From contig NZ_BGNG01000001.1 in the NCBI RefSeq assembly GCF_003203515.1, positions 310,001 through 374,000 of the forward strand: a DNA stretch of 64,000 bases, in the 5' to 3' direction. Source of the DNA: Glaciecola sp. KUL10. GTDB taxonomy: Bacteria; Pseudomonadota; Gammaproteobacteria; Enterobacterales; Alteromonadaceae. The position numbers were made by a program, and so were the translations under genes. The notes beneath the pieces were generated by a model. The model saw only the letters and a program-made list of their open reading frames with translations. It was not told the DNA's origin and did not search any database. Shown here in pieces: positions 8,730-18,410 of the stretch (its first letter is position 1; the number at the start of each line of letters is the position of its first letter).

Positions 8730-9752
8730 CTATTTCCCTTTGTTTAGCTGATACAAGCCTACGGCCTTATTGTGTTCTGCCAGTGTTTCTGAAAAGTGAT
8801 GAGTACCATTGCCTTTAGCAACAAAATACAAGTAATCGGTTAATTCAGGCTTAGTTGCCGCTTCCAGCGAAGCCAAGCCCACCATAGCAATGGGCGTTAT
8901 TGGTAGACCTTTTATCACATAAGTATTGTAGGGCGTTGGCGTACGTAGGTGTTTGCGAGTAATATCGCCCTCATATTCATCTCTAACGCCATAGATAACC
9001 GTTGGATCTGTTTGTAAGCGCATATTTTTATGGAGCCTGTTATTGAACACACCAGAAATAAGCCCTCTTTCTGTAGCGACTGCCGTTTCTTTTTCAATAA
9101 TCGATGCCAAAATCAGTGCATCATATGGAGACCTGATAGCAATATCTTGGTAGCGCGCGCCCCATAAGCGATTAAGGGCATTACTCATTTGAGTGTATGT
9201 GCGCTTTAAAGTACTAGAAAGGGTGTCTTGTGACGTGTACAAATAAGTATCAGCCAACAGACATCCTTCCAATTTCTGATAATCATTTCGACAAAAATCA
9301 TTTGTACTGACAAATTTCTCATACAGAATTGTTTCGTCAGTAATATCAATTATTAGATGTTTTGAATTGATGAGTAATTTCAACCACTGGTCAAACGATT
9401 GTCCTTCAATCAAACTGACCGAAAATTGTTTTTGTTGTCCGCTTACTAACTTCTTAAAAAATGTAGATAAGGTTTCTCTTTCAGCCAATTCAAAGTGGCC
9501 AACTTTTATCTTTGTTTTTTCTTCATTTAACTTTAACCAAAGCCTAGCGATGTAACGATTTTTTTGCGAATCAAAAAATGGGATGTCCGATAACAACCCG
9601 AATGAGGTTTGACCTTTTTCTATCACAAAGTCTTGATGATTAACTACTTTAAAATCAGTGCTAACGACTTGTTGATAAACGACCATCAGAGAAACAATCA
9701 GCATGATGGACACAATAAGCATCCCAATCATTAATTTTTTGAGGATGTTCAC
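8730..9752 (-). CDS. mltG: Endolytic murein transglycosylase MltG (YceG)
   Basis: MltG cleaves nascent glycan strands in the periplasm and helps end their elongation. A single membrane segment (about residues 7-28) anchors the N-terminus, followed by a LysM-like region and the YceG catalytic domain. The catalytic glutamate is Glu220 in LASIIEKETA, matching Glu218 of E. coli MltG, and RLQTDPTVIYG and PYNTYVIKGLPITPI are further family blocks. The 340-aa length is normal. The gene begins 3 nt from the pabC stop and precedes tmk, the same order as in E. coli. Confidence 0.95.
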   Translation of the reverse strand: MNILKKLMIGMLIVSIMLIVSLMVVYQQVVSTDFKVVNHQDFVIEKGQTSFGLLSDIPFFDSQKNRYIARLWLKLNEEKTKIKVGHFELAERETLSTFFKKLVSGQQKQFSVSLIEGQSFDQWLKLLINSKHLIIDITDETILYEKFVSTNDFCRNDYQKLEGCLLADTYLYTSQDTLSSTLKRTYTQMSNALNRLWGARYQDIAIRSPYDALILASIIEKETAVATERGLISGVFNNRLHKNMRLQTDPTVIYGVRDEYEGDITRKHLRTPTPYNTYVIKGLPITPIAMVGLASLEAATKPELTDYLYFVAKGNGTHHFSETLAEHNKAVGLYQLNKGK

Positions 9753-9755
9753 TTT

Positions 9756-10616
9756 TTAATTACCTGATAACAGCAAAGAAGTTAACGTTTTATCAATATC
9801 GAGGACAACGTTGGTATCAAATGAAAAGCTTTGAGCACCATTAAAGATTGATTTAACTGGGGTAACCCCGTGTACCGCATTGCAAACAAAAGCACTCTTT
9901 AACTGGCTCAGTTGTTCAACGCTCATAACACACTCATGCACTTGCATACTAAGTGCTTCTGAATTGTCAATTATGAATTGACGCATGACGCCTGTTACGC
10001 CACACAAATCAAGTTTTGGTGTCAACCAATGCTTTCCATCAAACGCGAAAAAATTGGCGGAACTGCTTTCAATCACATGTTGTTCATTATCAAGCATTAA
10101 CACATCATCAAATTTCGATTCAATTTCAGCATTGTATTGCCATAAGGATCGTTTTGCTAATACTTGCTCGAGTCTATTACAGTGTTTAACACCAGCCAAA
10201 TAAGGTTGCTTAGCCAGCAAAACGGGGCTTAACATCAAGCTTAAGGCTGCATTCTCTTGAGATTTAAATGGGTGCACAGATACAAAACACTGACTGTTTT
10301 GCTTGTCACCAGTTGGGGGCATATATCCTCGACCACCTGTACCTCGAGAAACTAAGACTTTTACAACGCTTTCATTCTTTAGTTGTAAAGCCTGAGTAAA
10401 TGATTCACCAGTCAAATAATCGAGCAATTCATCTTTAAATGAAAAATCAATCCCGAGCACATCTGCATCACTTTGAAGACGCTGAATGTGTGTGTTCAAC
10501 AATTGGATTTTTCCTGCACTCGCGCGCATAGTAGTAAAGCAACCATCGCCGTAATTAAACGACCGGTCTGAGCTCGCCACTTGGGTGTGATCAAAAACTC
10601 GTTTAGATGGTTGCAT
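9756..10616 (-). CDS. pabC: Aminodeoxychorismate lyase (4-amino-4-deoxychorismate lyase)
   Basis: PabC converts aminodeoxychorismate to p-aminobenzoate and pyruvate for folate synthesis, using PLP. The fold-type IV aminotransferase pattern is clear: YGDGCFTTMR near residues 22-31, VSRGTGGRGY near 108, and the PLP lysine in GVKHCNRLEQVLAKR near 148. Near the C-terminus, the GVTGVMRQFI and CNAVHGVTPV blocks are conserved. At 286 aa it is slightly longer than E. coli PabC (269). It sits between fabF and mltG, the standard position. Confidence 0.93.
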   Translation of the reverse strand: MQPSKRVFDHTQVASSDRSFNYGDGCFTTMRASAGKIQLLNTHIQRLQSDADVLGIDFSFKDELLDYLTGESFTQALQLKNESVVKVLVSRGTGGRGYMPPTGDKQNSQCFVSVHPFKSQENAALSLMLSPVLLAKQPYLAGVKHCNRLEQVLAKRSLWQYNAEIESKFDDVLMLDNEQHVIESSSANFFAFDGKHWLTPKLDLCGVTGVMRQFIIDNSEALSMQVHECVMSVEQLSQLKSAFVCNAVHGVTPVKSIFNGAQSFSFDTNVVLDIDKTLTSLLLSGN

Positions 10617-10665
10617 ATATAATGACTACTTCCCTTTGCAAAAACTCACAATAAATTTTGGCTAT

Positions 10666-11907
10666 CTATTCTGGTTTCTTAAACAGCAATGAGCCATTTG
10701 TTCCACCAAAACCAAATGAATTGCAAAGCGCATAGCTATGATTAAATTCACTTGCTTTGTTAGCAACAAAATCTAAATCACACCCTTCTCCCAGTTCATC
10801 AATATTGATCGTTGGCGGCGCAATAGCGTCTCTTAAGGCTAATATTGTAAAGATAGCTTCAACCGAACCAGCTGCACCTAAAAGGTGCCCAGTCATCGAC
10901 TTAGTAGAGCTAACCTTTACCGAATTAGCATGCTCTTTGAACACACTTTTTACTGCGCTAACTTCAGCAACATCACCAGCTGGGGTAGATGTGCCATGAG
11001 CATTGATATATCCAATTTGATTGGTTGATATACCCGCATCATTGATAGCGTTTTGCATTGCAGCGGCCGCCCCAGAGCCGTCAGCGGGTGGTGAGGTCAT
11101 ATGATAAGCATCACCGCTCATACCAAAACCGACGACTTCAGCGTAAATTTTTGCACCCCGTGCTTTTGCAGACTCATACTCTTCAAGCATGACTACACCA
11201 GCACCCTCTCCCATTACAAATCCATCACGATCTTTGTCCCAAGGTCGGCTTGCTCCTTGTGGGTTATCGTTATTGGTCGAAAGCGCTCTAGCGGCACCAA
11301 AACCCGCAATTGCAAGTGGTGTAATTGTAGATTCAGCGCCACCCGCAAGCATTGCGTCAGCATCGTTATAAGCAATAGTTCTCGCCGCAATTCCGATGTT
11401 ATGCACACCAGTAGTACATGCCGTGACTACATTTAGATTAGGTCCTTTTATTCCTTCCATAATAGAAAGAAAGCCAGAGATCATATTAGTAATCGTAGAG
11501 GGAACAAAAAAAGGTGAAACTCGCTTAGGGCCACTTTTTGTTAATTTAGTATGGTTCTCTTCAATCAGTTCCAATCCACCAATGCCTGAACCAACCGACA
11601 CGCCAATACGATGAGCATTTGTTTCATCGATTTTATAGTTTGAATCTCTGAGCGCTTGCATGCCAGCGACAATACCAAACTGAATGAAGCGATCCATCTT
11701 TTTGAGTTCTTTCTTCTGAATATATTGTTCAGGTTCGAAGTCTTTTACCTCGCCTGCAAAACGCGTGTTAAACCCGTCGGTATCGAAACGAGTTATTTCA
11801 GAAATGCCGCTTTTTCCAGCTAAAATACCTTTCCAAGTGTCTTCGAAAGTATTGCCAAGGGGGGAAAGCATACCCATACCTGTAACCACTACGCGACGTT
11901 TTGCCAC
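10666..11907 (-). CDS. fabF: 3-oxoacyl-[acyl-carrier-protein] synthase II
   Basis: FabF condenses acyl-ACP with malonyl-ACP and handles the temperature-sensitive elongation of C16:1. The Cys-His-His triad is visible: Cys in [14 protein letters not shown], His in [11 protein letters not shown] and His in [15 protein letters not shown]. The N-terminal [13 protein letters not shown] and C-terminal [14 protein letters not shown] complete the family pattern. The 413-aa length is standard. It lies after acpP, separated by an intrinsic-terminator-like hairpin that probably lowers fabF expression relative to acpP. Confidence 0.97.
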   Translation of the reverse strand: MAKRRVVVTGMGMLSPLGNTFEDTWKGILAGKSGISEITRFDTDGFNTRFAGEVKDFEPEQYIQKKELKKMDRFIQFGIVAGMQALRDSNYKIDETNAHRIGVSVGSGIGGLELIEENHTKLTKSGPKRVSPFFVPSTITNMISGFLSIMEGIKGPNLNVVTACTTGVHNIGIAARTIAYNDADAMLAGGAESTITPLAIAGFGAARALSTNNDNPQGASRPWDKDRDGFVMGEGAGVVMLEEYESAKARGAKIYAEVVGFGMSGDAYHMTSPPADGSGAAAAMQNAINDAGISTNQIGYINAHGTSTPAGDVAEVSAVKSVFKEHANSVKVSSTKSMTGHLLGAAGSVEAIFTILALRDAIAPPTINIDELGEGCDLDFVANKASEFNHSYALCNSFGFGGTNGSLLFKKPE

Positions 11908-11940
11908 AATAGCCTCCGTACAAATAAATGCCTACAAACA

Positions 11941-11967
11941 AAAAAACGGCTCAAAAGAGCCGTTTTT
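11941..11967 (-). terminator. Intrinsic terminator or attenuator between acpP and fabF
   Basis: On the minus strand a 7-bp ACGGCTC/GAGCCGT stem with a TTTT loop is flanked by A-runs on one side and a run of six Ts on the other, the form of a Rho-independent terminator. It lies just after the acpP stop at 11981 and 34 nt before the fabF start. Partial termination here would explain the much larger amount of AcpP that cells need compared with FabF. Confidence 0.85.
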
Positions 11968-11980
11968 CATCAAGATTCGA

Positions 11981-12220
11981 TTACGCGTCTTTATTAGCGT
12001 TAATATAGTCGATAGCAGATTGAACTGTTGTGATTTTTTCAGCTTCTTCGTCAGGAATTTCAGTATCAAATTCTTCTTCCAAAGCCATTACCAACTCAAC
12101 TGTATCTAGTGAGTCTGCGCCCAAATCATCAACGAAAGAAGCTTCAGATTTAACTTCTTCTTCTTTAACTCCAAGTTGCTCAACAATGATTTTTCTTACG
12201 CGTTCTTCGATGTTACTCAT
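11981..12220 (-). CDS. acpP: Acyl carrier protein
   Basis: The 79-aa acidic protein is a canonical AcpP. The phosphopantetheine attachment site is Ser37 in [15 protein letters not shown]. The VKKII-like helix I and [15 protein letters not shown] helix III are present. It carries the growing acyl chain among FabD, FabH, FabG and FabF, all encoded in the same cluster. It is preceded by a 188-nt gap after fabG that may hold its own promoter and is followed by a terminator-like hairpin. Confidence 0.98.
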   Translation of the reverse strand: MSNIEERVRKIIVEQLGVKEEEVKSEASFVDDLGADSLDTVELVMALEEEFDTEIPDEEAEKITTVQSAIDYINANKDA

Positions 12221-12408
12221 AATATCAGGCTTCCTTTACGTACCTTTTTTAAAATTATGTGAGTAGTTTATTTGTCTACTCAACAGCTTGCAAGCTAATC
12301 CATAAAGTATACTCGTGGTCTGTCCACAGTACAAATAAAAAACACTTGCTTGATTAAAACATTATTTTGTTAAATATCTGAAATTAAAAAGATTAATTTC
12401 AGATACCA

Positions 12409-13146
12409 TTAAGACATGTACATACCACCGTTCACATGTATCGTTTCGCCCGTTATGTATCCTGCGTCACTTGAGGCTAAAAATGCAACAGTTGCTGCAA
12501 TTTCGTTTGGATTTCCAAGGCGATTAGCAGGAATATCTTTAAAAATAGCTTCCTTTTGATCGTCTGTTAGACTTTTTGTCATATCTGTATCGATAAATCC
12601 AGGTGATACCACATTTACCGTAATGCCTCTTGAGGCTATTTCCCTCGCCATCGATTTGCTAAAACCAATAACTGCTGCTTTTGCAGCTGCATAATTTGCT
12701 TGCCCAGCATTTCCAGAAGACCCAACCACTGAGCCAATAGTAACGATTCTGCCATGCTTTTTCTTCATCATTCCGCGCAATACGGCTTTGGACAATTTAA
12801 ACACGGAGGTTAAATTTGTTTGAATAATGTCATCCCACTCGGCATCTTTCATCCGCATCAATAGATTATCTCGGGTAATCCCTGCATTGTTGATGAGTAT
12901 ATCAATCGTACCGTATTTTTCATTGATTTGATTCAAAAGGTGACTCATTGAGTCCTCTTCGGTTACGTTTAAAGCCATACCGCTTCCGTTAGCGCCCAGA
13001 TAATCACTAATCGCCAGCGCACCCTTTTCTGAAGTTGCAGTGCCAATAACGGTCGCCCCATGGCTCGCTAATTTCTCTGCAATCGCTTTACCGATTCCAC
13101 GACTCGCACCCGTCACTAGGGCTACTTTTCCAGATAAATCTGACAT
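12409..13146 (-). CDS. fabG: 3-oxoacyl-[acyl-carrier-protein] reductase
   Basis: FabG uses NADPH to reduce 3-oxoacyl-ACP. It is a short-chain dehydrogenase: cofactor motif TGASRGIGKAIA at residues 12-23, NNAG at 86-89, and the catalytic Ser139, Tyr152 and Lys156 in IGSVVGSSG and YAAAKAA. The C-terminal GYITGETIHVNGGMYM is typical. At 245 aa it matches E. coli FabG. It lies between fabD and acpP as expected. Confidence 0.97.
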   Translation of the reverse strand: MSDLSGKVALVTGASRGIGKAIAEKLASHGATVIGTATSEKGALAISDYLGANGSGMALNVTEEDSMSHLLNQINEKYGTIDILINNAGITRDNLLMRMKDAEWDDIIQTNLTSVFKLSKAVLRGMMKKKHGRIVTIGSVVGSSGNAGQANYAAAKAAVIGFSKSMAREIASRGITVNVVSPGFIDTDMTKSLTDDQKEAIFKDIPANRLGNPNEIAATVAFLASSDAGYITGETIHVNGGMYMS

Positions 13147-13206
13147 ACTGCTTCCTTAAACTATTTTGATTCTTTTGTTTTTTAACTGCATTCCTAAGAA
13201 TAGTTC

Positions 13207-14139
13207 TTAACTAAAGTCACTTGGCGAACTGACACTTTTAAGGTTCAAAGTCTTATCAATTCTTTTATTTAATCCACTAAGTACTTTTCCGGGACCAACT
13301 TCGATGATGCTCGAAACGCCGTTTTGAGTTAATAACCTAACTGATTCCGTCCATCTAACTGGCATATATAGCTGTCTTAGCAAAGCATCCTTAATCTTTT
13401 CTATATCTGTTTCTATACTCACATCAACGTTGTTCACGACATTATAAAGAGGTTTATTCATCACTGTGTTCGATAACAACGCCGAAAGACGATCTGCAGC
13501 GGGTTGCATTAACGCGCAGTGAGATGGAACACTAACAGCTAAAGGTAATGCTCTTTTTGCCCCCGCGTCCTTGCAAGCACTAGCGGCAAGCTCAGTTGCA
13601 TGTTTACTGCCGGCAATAACCACCTGGCCAGGCGAATTGAAATTAACCGCTGAAACAATTTCACCGGTTTGGTTAGCGACTTGTTCACATGACTGAATAA
13701 TAAGTTCATCATCAAGACCAATAATCGCGAACATTGCGCCCGTGCCATTTGGCACGGCTTCTTGCATAAAAACGCCACGAGCTTCTACTAGTTTGACTGC
13801 ATCTGCTAAATCAAACACACCTGCACAAGTCAGCGCAGAGTATTCGCCTAAACTGTGACCGGCTAAAAAGTCTACGCTCGGCTTTACGTTTTCGAGTAGT
13901 ACTTCCCAACATGCAACACTAGCAGTTAGCAACGCGGGCTGAGTAATTTGAGTTTGATTGAGTTTAGAACCATCGTCCTCTTGAACCAATTTCCATAGAT
14001 CGTACCCCAAAGCATCGGATGCCTTTTCAAAACACCGAGATACACTACTATATTCAAGTGCTAGGTCCTTCAACATACCAACAGATTGAGACCCTTGACC
14101 TGGAAATACAAAAGCAGATTTATTTGTCGATTCACTCAT
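13207..14139 (-). CDS. fabD: Malonyl-CoA:ACP transacylase
   Basis: FabD moves the malonyl group from CoA to ACP. The FVFPGQGSQSVGML opening, the nucleophile Ser96 in LAGHSLGEYSAL, the acceptor-binding QEAVPNGTGAM, and the catalytic His in VSVPSHCALM are all present. The length of 310 aa is normal. It follows fabH after a 123-nt AT-rich gap and precedes fabG by 60 nt. Confidence 0.97.
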   Translation of the reverse strand: MSESTNKSAFVFPGQGSQSVGMLKDLALEYSSVSRCFEKASDALGYDLWKLVQEDDGSKLNQTQITQPALLTASVACWEVLLENVKPSVDFLAGHSLGEYSALTCAGVFDLADAVKLVEARGVFMQEAVPNGTGAMFAIIGLDDELIIQSCEQVANQTGEIVSAVNFNSPGQVVIAGSKHATELAASACKDAGAKRALPLAVSVPSHCALMQPAADRLSALLSNTVMNKPLYNVVNNVDVSIETDIEKIKDALLRQLYMPVRWTESVRLLTQNGVSSIIEVGPGKVLSGLNKRIDKTLNLKSVSSPSDFS

Positions 14140-14262
14140 TTAGGCTTCCTTTTTTCTTATTATTGAGGATTATTTTTTGCGGACGACTTTAATATAAGCC
14201 ACCAACGCAACACCCCATACTTCTCGTTAACTCATATTAAAAATTAACTTTTAAATTTAAAA

Positions 14263-15222
14263 CTAGTACTTAACTAATGCTGATGCCCATGCAAAGCCAC
14301 CACCAAACGCTTCTAGTAATAAATTCTGACCACGCTTTATTCTTCCATCTCGGATTGCCGTATCTAACGCTGTAGGTACAGTAGCAGCAGAGGTGTTACC
14401 GAAATGCTCAAGCGTCATAACGACTTGATCCAGAGACATATCGAGCTTTTTAGCCGTCGCTTTAATGATTCTAAAGTTAGCTTGGTGAGGAACTAACCAA
14501 TCTAGATCTGATTTTTTCATATTATTAGCTGCAAGTGTCTCTTCAACTATTTCACTGAGCTTGGTAACCGCCACCTTGAACACTTCGTTGCCTTTCATTG
14601 AGCCCCAATTTTCGTGCACAGAAACTTCGTCACCATGCCTGACATTTCCAACCTTCAATAAATCAGTATAGGAGCCGGCAGCATTAATATGAGTTGACAA
14701 AATACCAGGTTCTTCACTTGCCTCTATGATTGTTGCGCCCGCAGCATCACCAAATAAAATAATCATACTACGATCTTCCGGGTTGATTAATCGACTTAAA
14801 CAATCAGACCCAATAACCAAAATACGCTTTGCCATGCCAGATTTTATATATTGATCCGCTACACTTAACGCATAACAGTAACCTGCGCATGCGGCGGCCA
14901 CATCAAATGCTGGAATATTGTCAACTTCCAAGATTTTTTGAATTTCACACGCAGTAGATGGCAAAGCGTGACGACCACTTGTCGTTGCACAAACAATCAT
15001 ATCAATATCAGTGGCCTTTAAACCTGCGGCATCAAGTGCCTCTGCAGCTGCACTGGCACCCATCGTTGCAGCAGTTTCATGCTCACCGATAATTCTTCTC
15101 TCTTTGATACCCGTTCGATCAGTAATCCACTCGTCAGAAGTGTCGACCATAACTTCTAAATCTGCATTTGAGCGCACTTCACTAGGATAGTAACTTCCCG
15201 TTCCTATGATTCGTGAAAACAT
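14263..15222 (-). CDS. fabH: 3-oxoacyl-[acyl-carrier-protein] synthase III
   Basis: FabH starts fatty-acid synthesis by condensing acetyl-CoA with malonyl-ACP. The catalytic Cys112 in [13 protein letters not shown] has the same number as in E. coli. The remaining triad is His in [12 protein letters not shown] and Asn in [12 protein letters not shown]. The N-terminal [16 protein letters not shown] and [13 protein letters not shown] are family hallmarks. It starts 3 nt after the plsX stop and is probably translationally coupled to it. Confidence 0.97.
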   Translation of the reverse strand: MFSRIIGTGSYYPSEVRSNADLEVMVDTSDEWITDRTGIKERRIIGEHETAATMGASAAAEALDAAGLKATDIDMIVCATTSGRHALPSTACEIQKILEVDNIPAFDVAAACAGYCYALSVADQYIKSGMAKRILVIGSDCLSRLINPEDRSMIILFGDAAGATIIEASEEPGILSTHINAAGSYTDLLKVGNVRHGDEVSVHENWGSMKGNEVFKVAVTKLSEIVEETLAANNMKKSDLDWLVPHQANFRIIKATAKKLDMSLDQVVMTLEHFGNTSAATVPTALDTAIRDGRIKRGQNLLLEAFGGGFAWASALVKY

Positions 15223-15225
15223 GTT

Positions 15226-16254
15226 TTAATGCTCCAGTAAGACGTTTTCTATTTTTGTTTTTATTTTTTCTGGGACTTGCTGCTCAACTTCGTTGATTGC
15301 TTGCAAAATTGCATAATGGCATGCATCCACAGACGCATTACCGTGACTCTTGACGACAATGCCGCGCAATCCTATCAGACTGGCACCGTTATACTGGTCG
15401 GGGTTCATGCGCCGATAGACTTTTTTTAGGTAAGGCAAGATTAATTTACTGGCTAATTTAGTATAAAACGATTCTGACATTGCCTTTCGAACTTCATCAA
15501 TGACAAATTTCGCGATGCCTTCACTTGTTTTCAGTGTAACGTTACCAGTAAAGCCATCAGTGACAATAACATCAGCATCACCACTGAAAATTCGATTACC
15601 TTCTATGTAGCCAATATAGTTAAGCGCCTCGCAATTGCTCAACAATAAGTTTGCATGCTTTACTAAGCTACTACCTTTTATGTCTTCTTCTCCCACGTTG
15701 AGCAGGGCTATACGAGGTTGTTTTATTTGATAGCAATTTTCGGCCAGCACAGAAGCCATAACTGCATATTGAAATAATGCTTCAGCATCACAATTGACCG
15801 AAGCACCCAAGTCAAGCAACTGAACTTTATTTTTTTTCTGTGTGGGAAGTGCACTGATTAATGCTGGGCGAGCAATACCAGGGAGACATTTCAAGACATA
15901 GAATGCAGTCGCCATTAAGGCACCTGTGTTACCTGAACTTACACAGGCTTGCGCTTCTTGACGCGCTACTGCTTCTAATGCCAAGCGCATTGAACTTAGC
16001 TTTTTTTTACGCAAAGCATCGGTAGGCTTGTCAGACATCTGTACAGTTTGCTCGCATAGTTGGTAGCTAAAGCGTGTTTTAAACTCGGCAGTTAGTAGTG
16101 CTAGTTTTTGAGTAGAAACGGATTTATCACCGAATGCAATGATGGTTAAGTGGGGTATATTTTCGAGAGAATGTTTTACAGCATCTAAAATAACATGGGG
16201 GCCGTGATCGCCCCCCATGATATCTAATGCAATCGTTACACTAGACAAAATCAA
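15226..16254 (-). CDS. plsX: Phosphate acyltransferase PlsX
   Basis: PlsX makes acyl-phosphate from acyl-ACP for phospholipid synthesis. The IALDIMGGDHGP opening, DKPTDALRKKKLSSM, SSGNTGALMA and DVIVTDGFTGNVTLK blocks are diagnostic. There is no ATG at the family N-terminus; the start must be a TTG, either at 16254 or two codons later at 16248. The second gives an N-terminus closer to relatives. The start lies about 9 nt after the rpmF stop, so ribosomes finishing L32 may help initiation at this weak codon. Confidence 0.93.
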   Translation of the reverse strand: MILSSVTIALDIMGGDHGPHVILDAVKHSLENIPHLTIIAFGDKSVSTQKLALLTAEFKTRFSYQLCEQTVQMSDKPTDALRKKKLSSMRLALEAVARQEAQACVSSGNTGALMATAFYVLKCLPGIARPALISALPTQKKNKVQLLDLGASVNCDAEALFQYAVMASVLAENCYQIKQPRIALLNVGEEDIKGSSLVKHANLLLSNCEALNYIGYIEGNRIFSGDADVIVTDGFTGNVTLKTSEGIAKFVIDEVRKAMSESFYTKLASKLILPYLKKVYRRMNPDQYNGASLIGLRGIVVKSHGNASVDACHYAILQAINEVEQQVPEKIKTKIENVLLEH

Positions 16255-16262
16255 TCGCCAAA

Positions 16263-16433
16263 TTAATCAGCGACGACTTTATTGCCTTTGTAGAAACCAT
16301 CAGCAGTCACATGGTGACGACGATGAGTTTCGCCAGACGTTTGGTCAACCGATAAAGTTGGGCCAGTCAATGCATCGTGTGAACGACGAGTCCCGCGCTT
16401 TGCACGAGCCTTTTTGCTTTTTTGTACAGCCAT
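16263..16433 (-). CDS. rpmF: 50S ribosomal protein L32
   Basis: A 56-codon frame on the minus strand encodes L32: it opens [20 protein letters not shown], continues [20 protein letters not shown] and ends NKVVAD. The Arg/Lys-rich start and the [11 protein letters not shown] segment are typical of L32, and the size is the family size. It sits between the YceD gene (9 nt upstream) and plsX, the conserved yceD-rpmF-plsX order that links ribosome assembly with lipid synthesis. An AGGAGTAACC ribosome-binding stretch precedes the ATG. Confidence 0.97.
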   Translation of the reverse strand: MAVQKSKKARAKRGTRRSHDALTGPTLSVDQTSGETHRRHHVTADGFYKGNKVVAD

Positions 16434-16442
16434 AGGTTACTC

Positions 16443-16964
16443 CTAATCTCGCTTAAGCTCTTTTAAAACCTCAAAAGGGTTTTTGCGCTCTTGTTCCGGT
16501 TCGATTTTGCCAAACGTCATATCATCTGGACCCACATTACAATCTTCTTCTGCATGAAGTGCAACAATAGGAAGTGATAAAATCAGTTCATCTTCAACTA
16601 GTTGAAGCAAATCGACTTCTCCGTGGTCATTGACCTCTACCGGTTCGTAAGCTGATGGTAACGCCGCTTCTTCATCTTCCCCCTGCACGGGGCTGAACGT
16701 AAATTCGACTGCAATCGAATCCGAATAAGCCTTGTTACACCTTTGGCAAAGTAGTTCTACTTCTGCGTTTGCATTACCGTGAAAGTAAGTAAGACTCTGC
16801 GCGTCTTTTTCAAACTTAACATCCACTGAAATCCATTCACCAGAAGCTTCAACTGCACTATTTAATCGTTCCATTAAATCAGATGCGTAGACGCCAACGT
16901 AAGTCGAACGTTTCATTGCACTTTTTGTCGGATCTATTAATTGGGGCAGTTTTACTTTGGCCAT
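16443..16964 (-). CDS. yceD: YceD family protein (DUF177), 23S rRNA accumulation protein
   Basis: The 173-aa protein carries the DUF177 core: VKLPQLIDPTKSA at the start, a CQRC pair in LLCQRCNKAY, the acidic LIEDEL-like stretch VDLLQLVEDELILSLPIVALH, and a C-terminal NPFEVLKELKR that is highly conserved. In E. coli YceD influences 23S rRNA levels; the molecular role is not known. It is the first gene of the yceD-rpmF-plsX-fab operon and is divergent from yceF, with 61 nt between them that must hold both promoters. Confidence 0.92.
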   Translation of the reverse strand: MAKVKLPQLIDPTKSAMKRSTYVGVYASDLMERLNSAVEASGEWISVDVKFEKDAQSLTYFHGNANAEVELLCQRCNKAYSDSIAVEFTFSPVQGEDEEAALPSAYEPVEVNDHGEVDLLQLVEDELILSLPIVALHAEEDCNVGPDDMTFGKIEPEQERKNPFEVLKELKRD

Positions 16965-17025
16965 AGCGCGCGCATGATATAGTGTATGTTGTTTTTAGTC
17001 AAAGTATTTTAAGGCTGATAGTTTT

Positions 17026-17643
17026 ATGCCCACTCGCATTATGCACCCTGCGCGCTCTTTAAAGTTTTTACTCGCATCCTCCTCGCCATACCGATACAAG
17101 TTATTGCAACAACTTATACCTCAATTTGAGCAAGCCTCACCCGATATAGATGAATCAGCTTTAGATGGAGAGTCAGCCGAACAATTAGTAATACGGCTCA
17201 GTCGAGCAAAAGCCCTAGCGTTAAAATCAGACTATCCTGATCATGTCATCATCGCTTCAGATCAGGTTGCACTTCTTGAAAATCAATATTCAACAATATT
17301 GACCAAACCACTAGACGAGATAAACGCATTTAATCAACTAAAACAATGCAGCGGTAAACAAGTTCTTTTTTTAACTGGCCTATCAGTCATTGCTCCCGGT
17401 TGCGAACAAATGACAGAGTGCGATGTAAACGAAGTTCAATTTCGCCACTTAAGCGATGAACAAATCAAACACTATATAAAAACAGAAAAGCCCTTAGATT
17501 GTGCAGGTAGTTTTAAAGTTGAAGCCTTGGGAATTTCTTTATTTTCTAAATTATCAGGTAAGGACCCAAATGCATTAGTCGGTTTACCATTAATCACGCT
17601 AAATCAAATTCTGTTTAACTTAGGAATTGATACCTTGGCCTAG
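17026..17643 (+). CDS. yceF: Maf-family 7-methyl-GTP pyrophosphatase YceF
   Basis: Maf proteins hydrolyse non-canonical nucleoside triphosphates. The opening LLASSSPYRYKLLQQ, the DIDESALDGES loop, the SDQVALLENQ motif and the CAGSFKVEALGISLFSKLSGKDPNALVGLP C-terminal region (given here only as a landmark) place it in the YceF (m7GTP) branch. The divergent position next to yceD is conserved in enteric bacteria. The ATG at 17026 is used; an ATG five codons later at 17041 would also give a normal protein. Confidence 0.9.
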   Translation: MPTRIMHPARSLKFLLASSSPYRYKLLQQLIPQFEQASPDIDESALDGESAEQLVIRLSRAKALALKSDYPDHVIIASDQVALLENQYSTILTKPLDEINAFNQLKQCSGKQVLFLTGLSVIAPGCEQMTECDVNEVQFRHLSDEQIKHYIKTEKPLDCAGSFKVEALGISLFSKLSGKDPNALVGLPLITLNQILFNLGIDTLA

Positions 17644-17768
17644 CGCCTTAAAATTTAGAGGTTGCCTTTTAACTATGATAATTAAACACATTGTTAATGT
17701 TTTCTATAGTTTTGGTTCTATACGGGACTATATGGTGTTACAGATATATAAACTGGCGATGCAGCTAG

Positions 17769-18410
17769 CTATATAAACGAAAGTAATTCTGAAAAATGAT
17801 CAATCACCTTTATTGGGCGATGTTTTTCAAGGGCTTCTTTATCATGAACGCCATATGAAACAGCCACTCTAGGCATATCTATGTTTTCTGCCATTTGCAT
17901 ATCATAGACAGTGTCACCTATCATCAGGACCTCTTCGGCTTTGACGTTCCAGTGTGTTAGTATTTGTAACAACATATCAGATGAGGGTTTAGATTCTGCT
18001 TCGTCAGCGCAACGAGACACGTCAAAGAAGTGCTTAGACTCCGTCAACTTCCACGCACGCTCTAATCCACGCCTAGCTTTACCCGTAGCGACAGCTAATG
18101 ATGCGGATTGTTTAAGTGTCGATAACGTTTCAAAAGCGCCATCAAATAAAGGGCAAGGTGTAGTATCTTTCGCCAAAAACGCTTCTTTATAATGAGAAAC
18201 CACTTCTTCAGCTTTTTGTTCATCAATATCAAACAATTTAAAAATTGCAGGTTTAAGGCTGATACCGATGATGTGTTCAACTTCTTTAGCAGTGGGAACC
18301 GGCAAAGAGGATTGCTTTGCAGCAATTTGCATACAATTTACTATTTTTGCTGCCGAATCCATGACTGTGCCATCCCAGTCGAAGATAAAATATTTAAATG
18401 TCATGTACAT
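17769..18410 (-). CDS. HAD-superfamily hydrolase, phosphoglycolate-phosphatase-like
   Basis: The 213-aa protein has all four HAD motifs: the nucleophile pair in FDWDGTVMDS (residues 9-18), the Thr in AVATGKARRG near 108, a Lys in AESKPSSDM near 139, and the acidic GDTVYDMQMA near 164. The helical cap between motifs I and II is of the Gph type. The substrate is a small phosphomonoester that cannot be fixed from sequence. Its first 17 nt overlap the end of rluC, the same linked pair seen in other gammaproteobacteria, so it is probably translated from the rluC message. Confidence 0.88.
   Translation of the reverse strand: MYMTFKYFIFDWDGTVMDSAAKIVNCMQIAAKQSSLPVPTAKEVEHIIGISLKPAIFKLFDIDEQKAEEVVSHYKEAFLAKDTTPCPLFDGAFETLSTLKQSASLAVATGKARRGLERAWKLTESKHFFDVSRCADEAESKPSSDMLLQILTHWNVKAEEVLMIGDTVYDMQMAENIDMPRVAVSYGVHDKEALEKHRPIKVIDHFSELLSFI

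Noticed and set aside
11101-11436. A 111-codon plus-strand frame opposite fabF
   Set aside because: Shadow of fabF codon bias; no family resemblance and no start signal.
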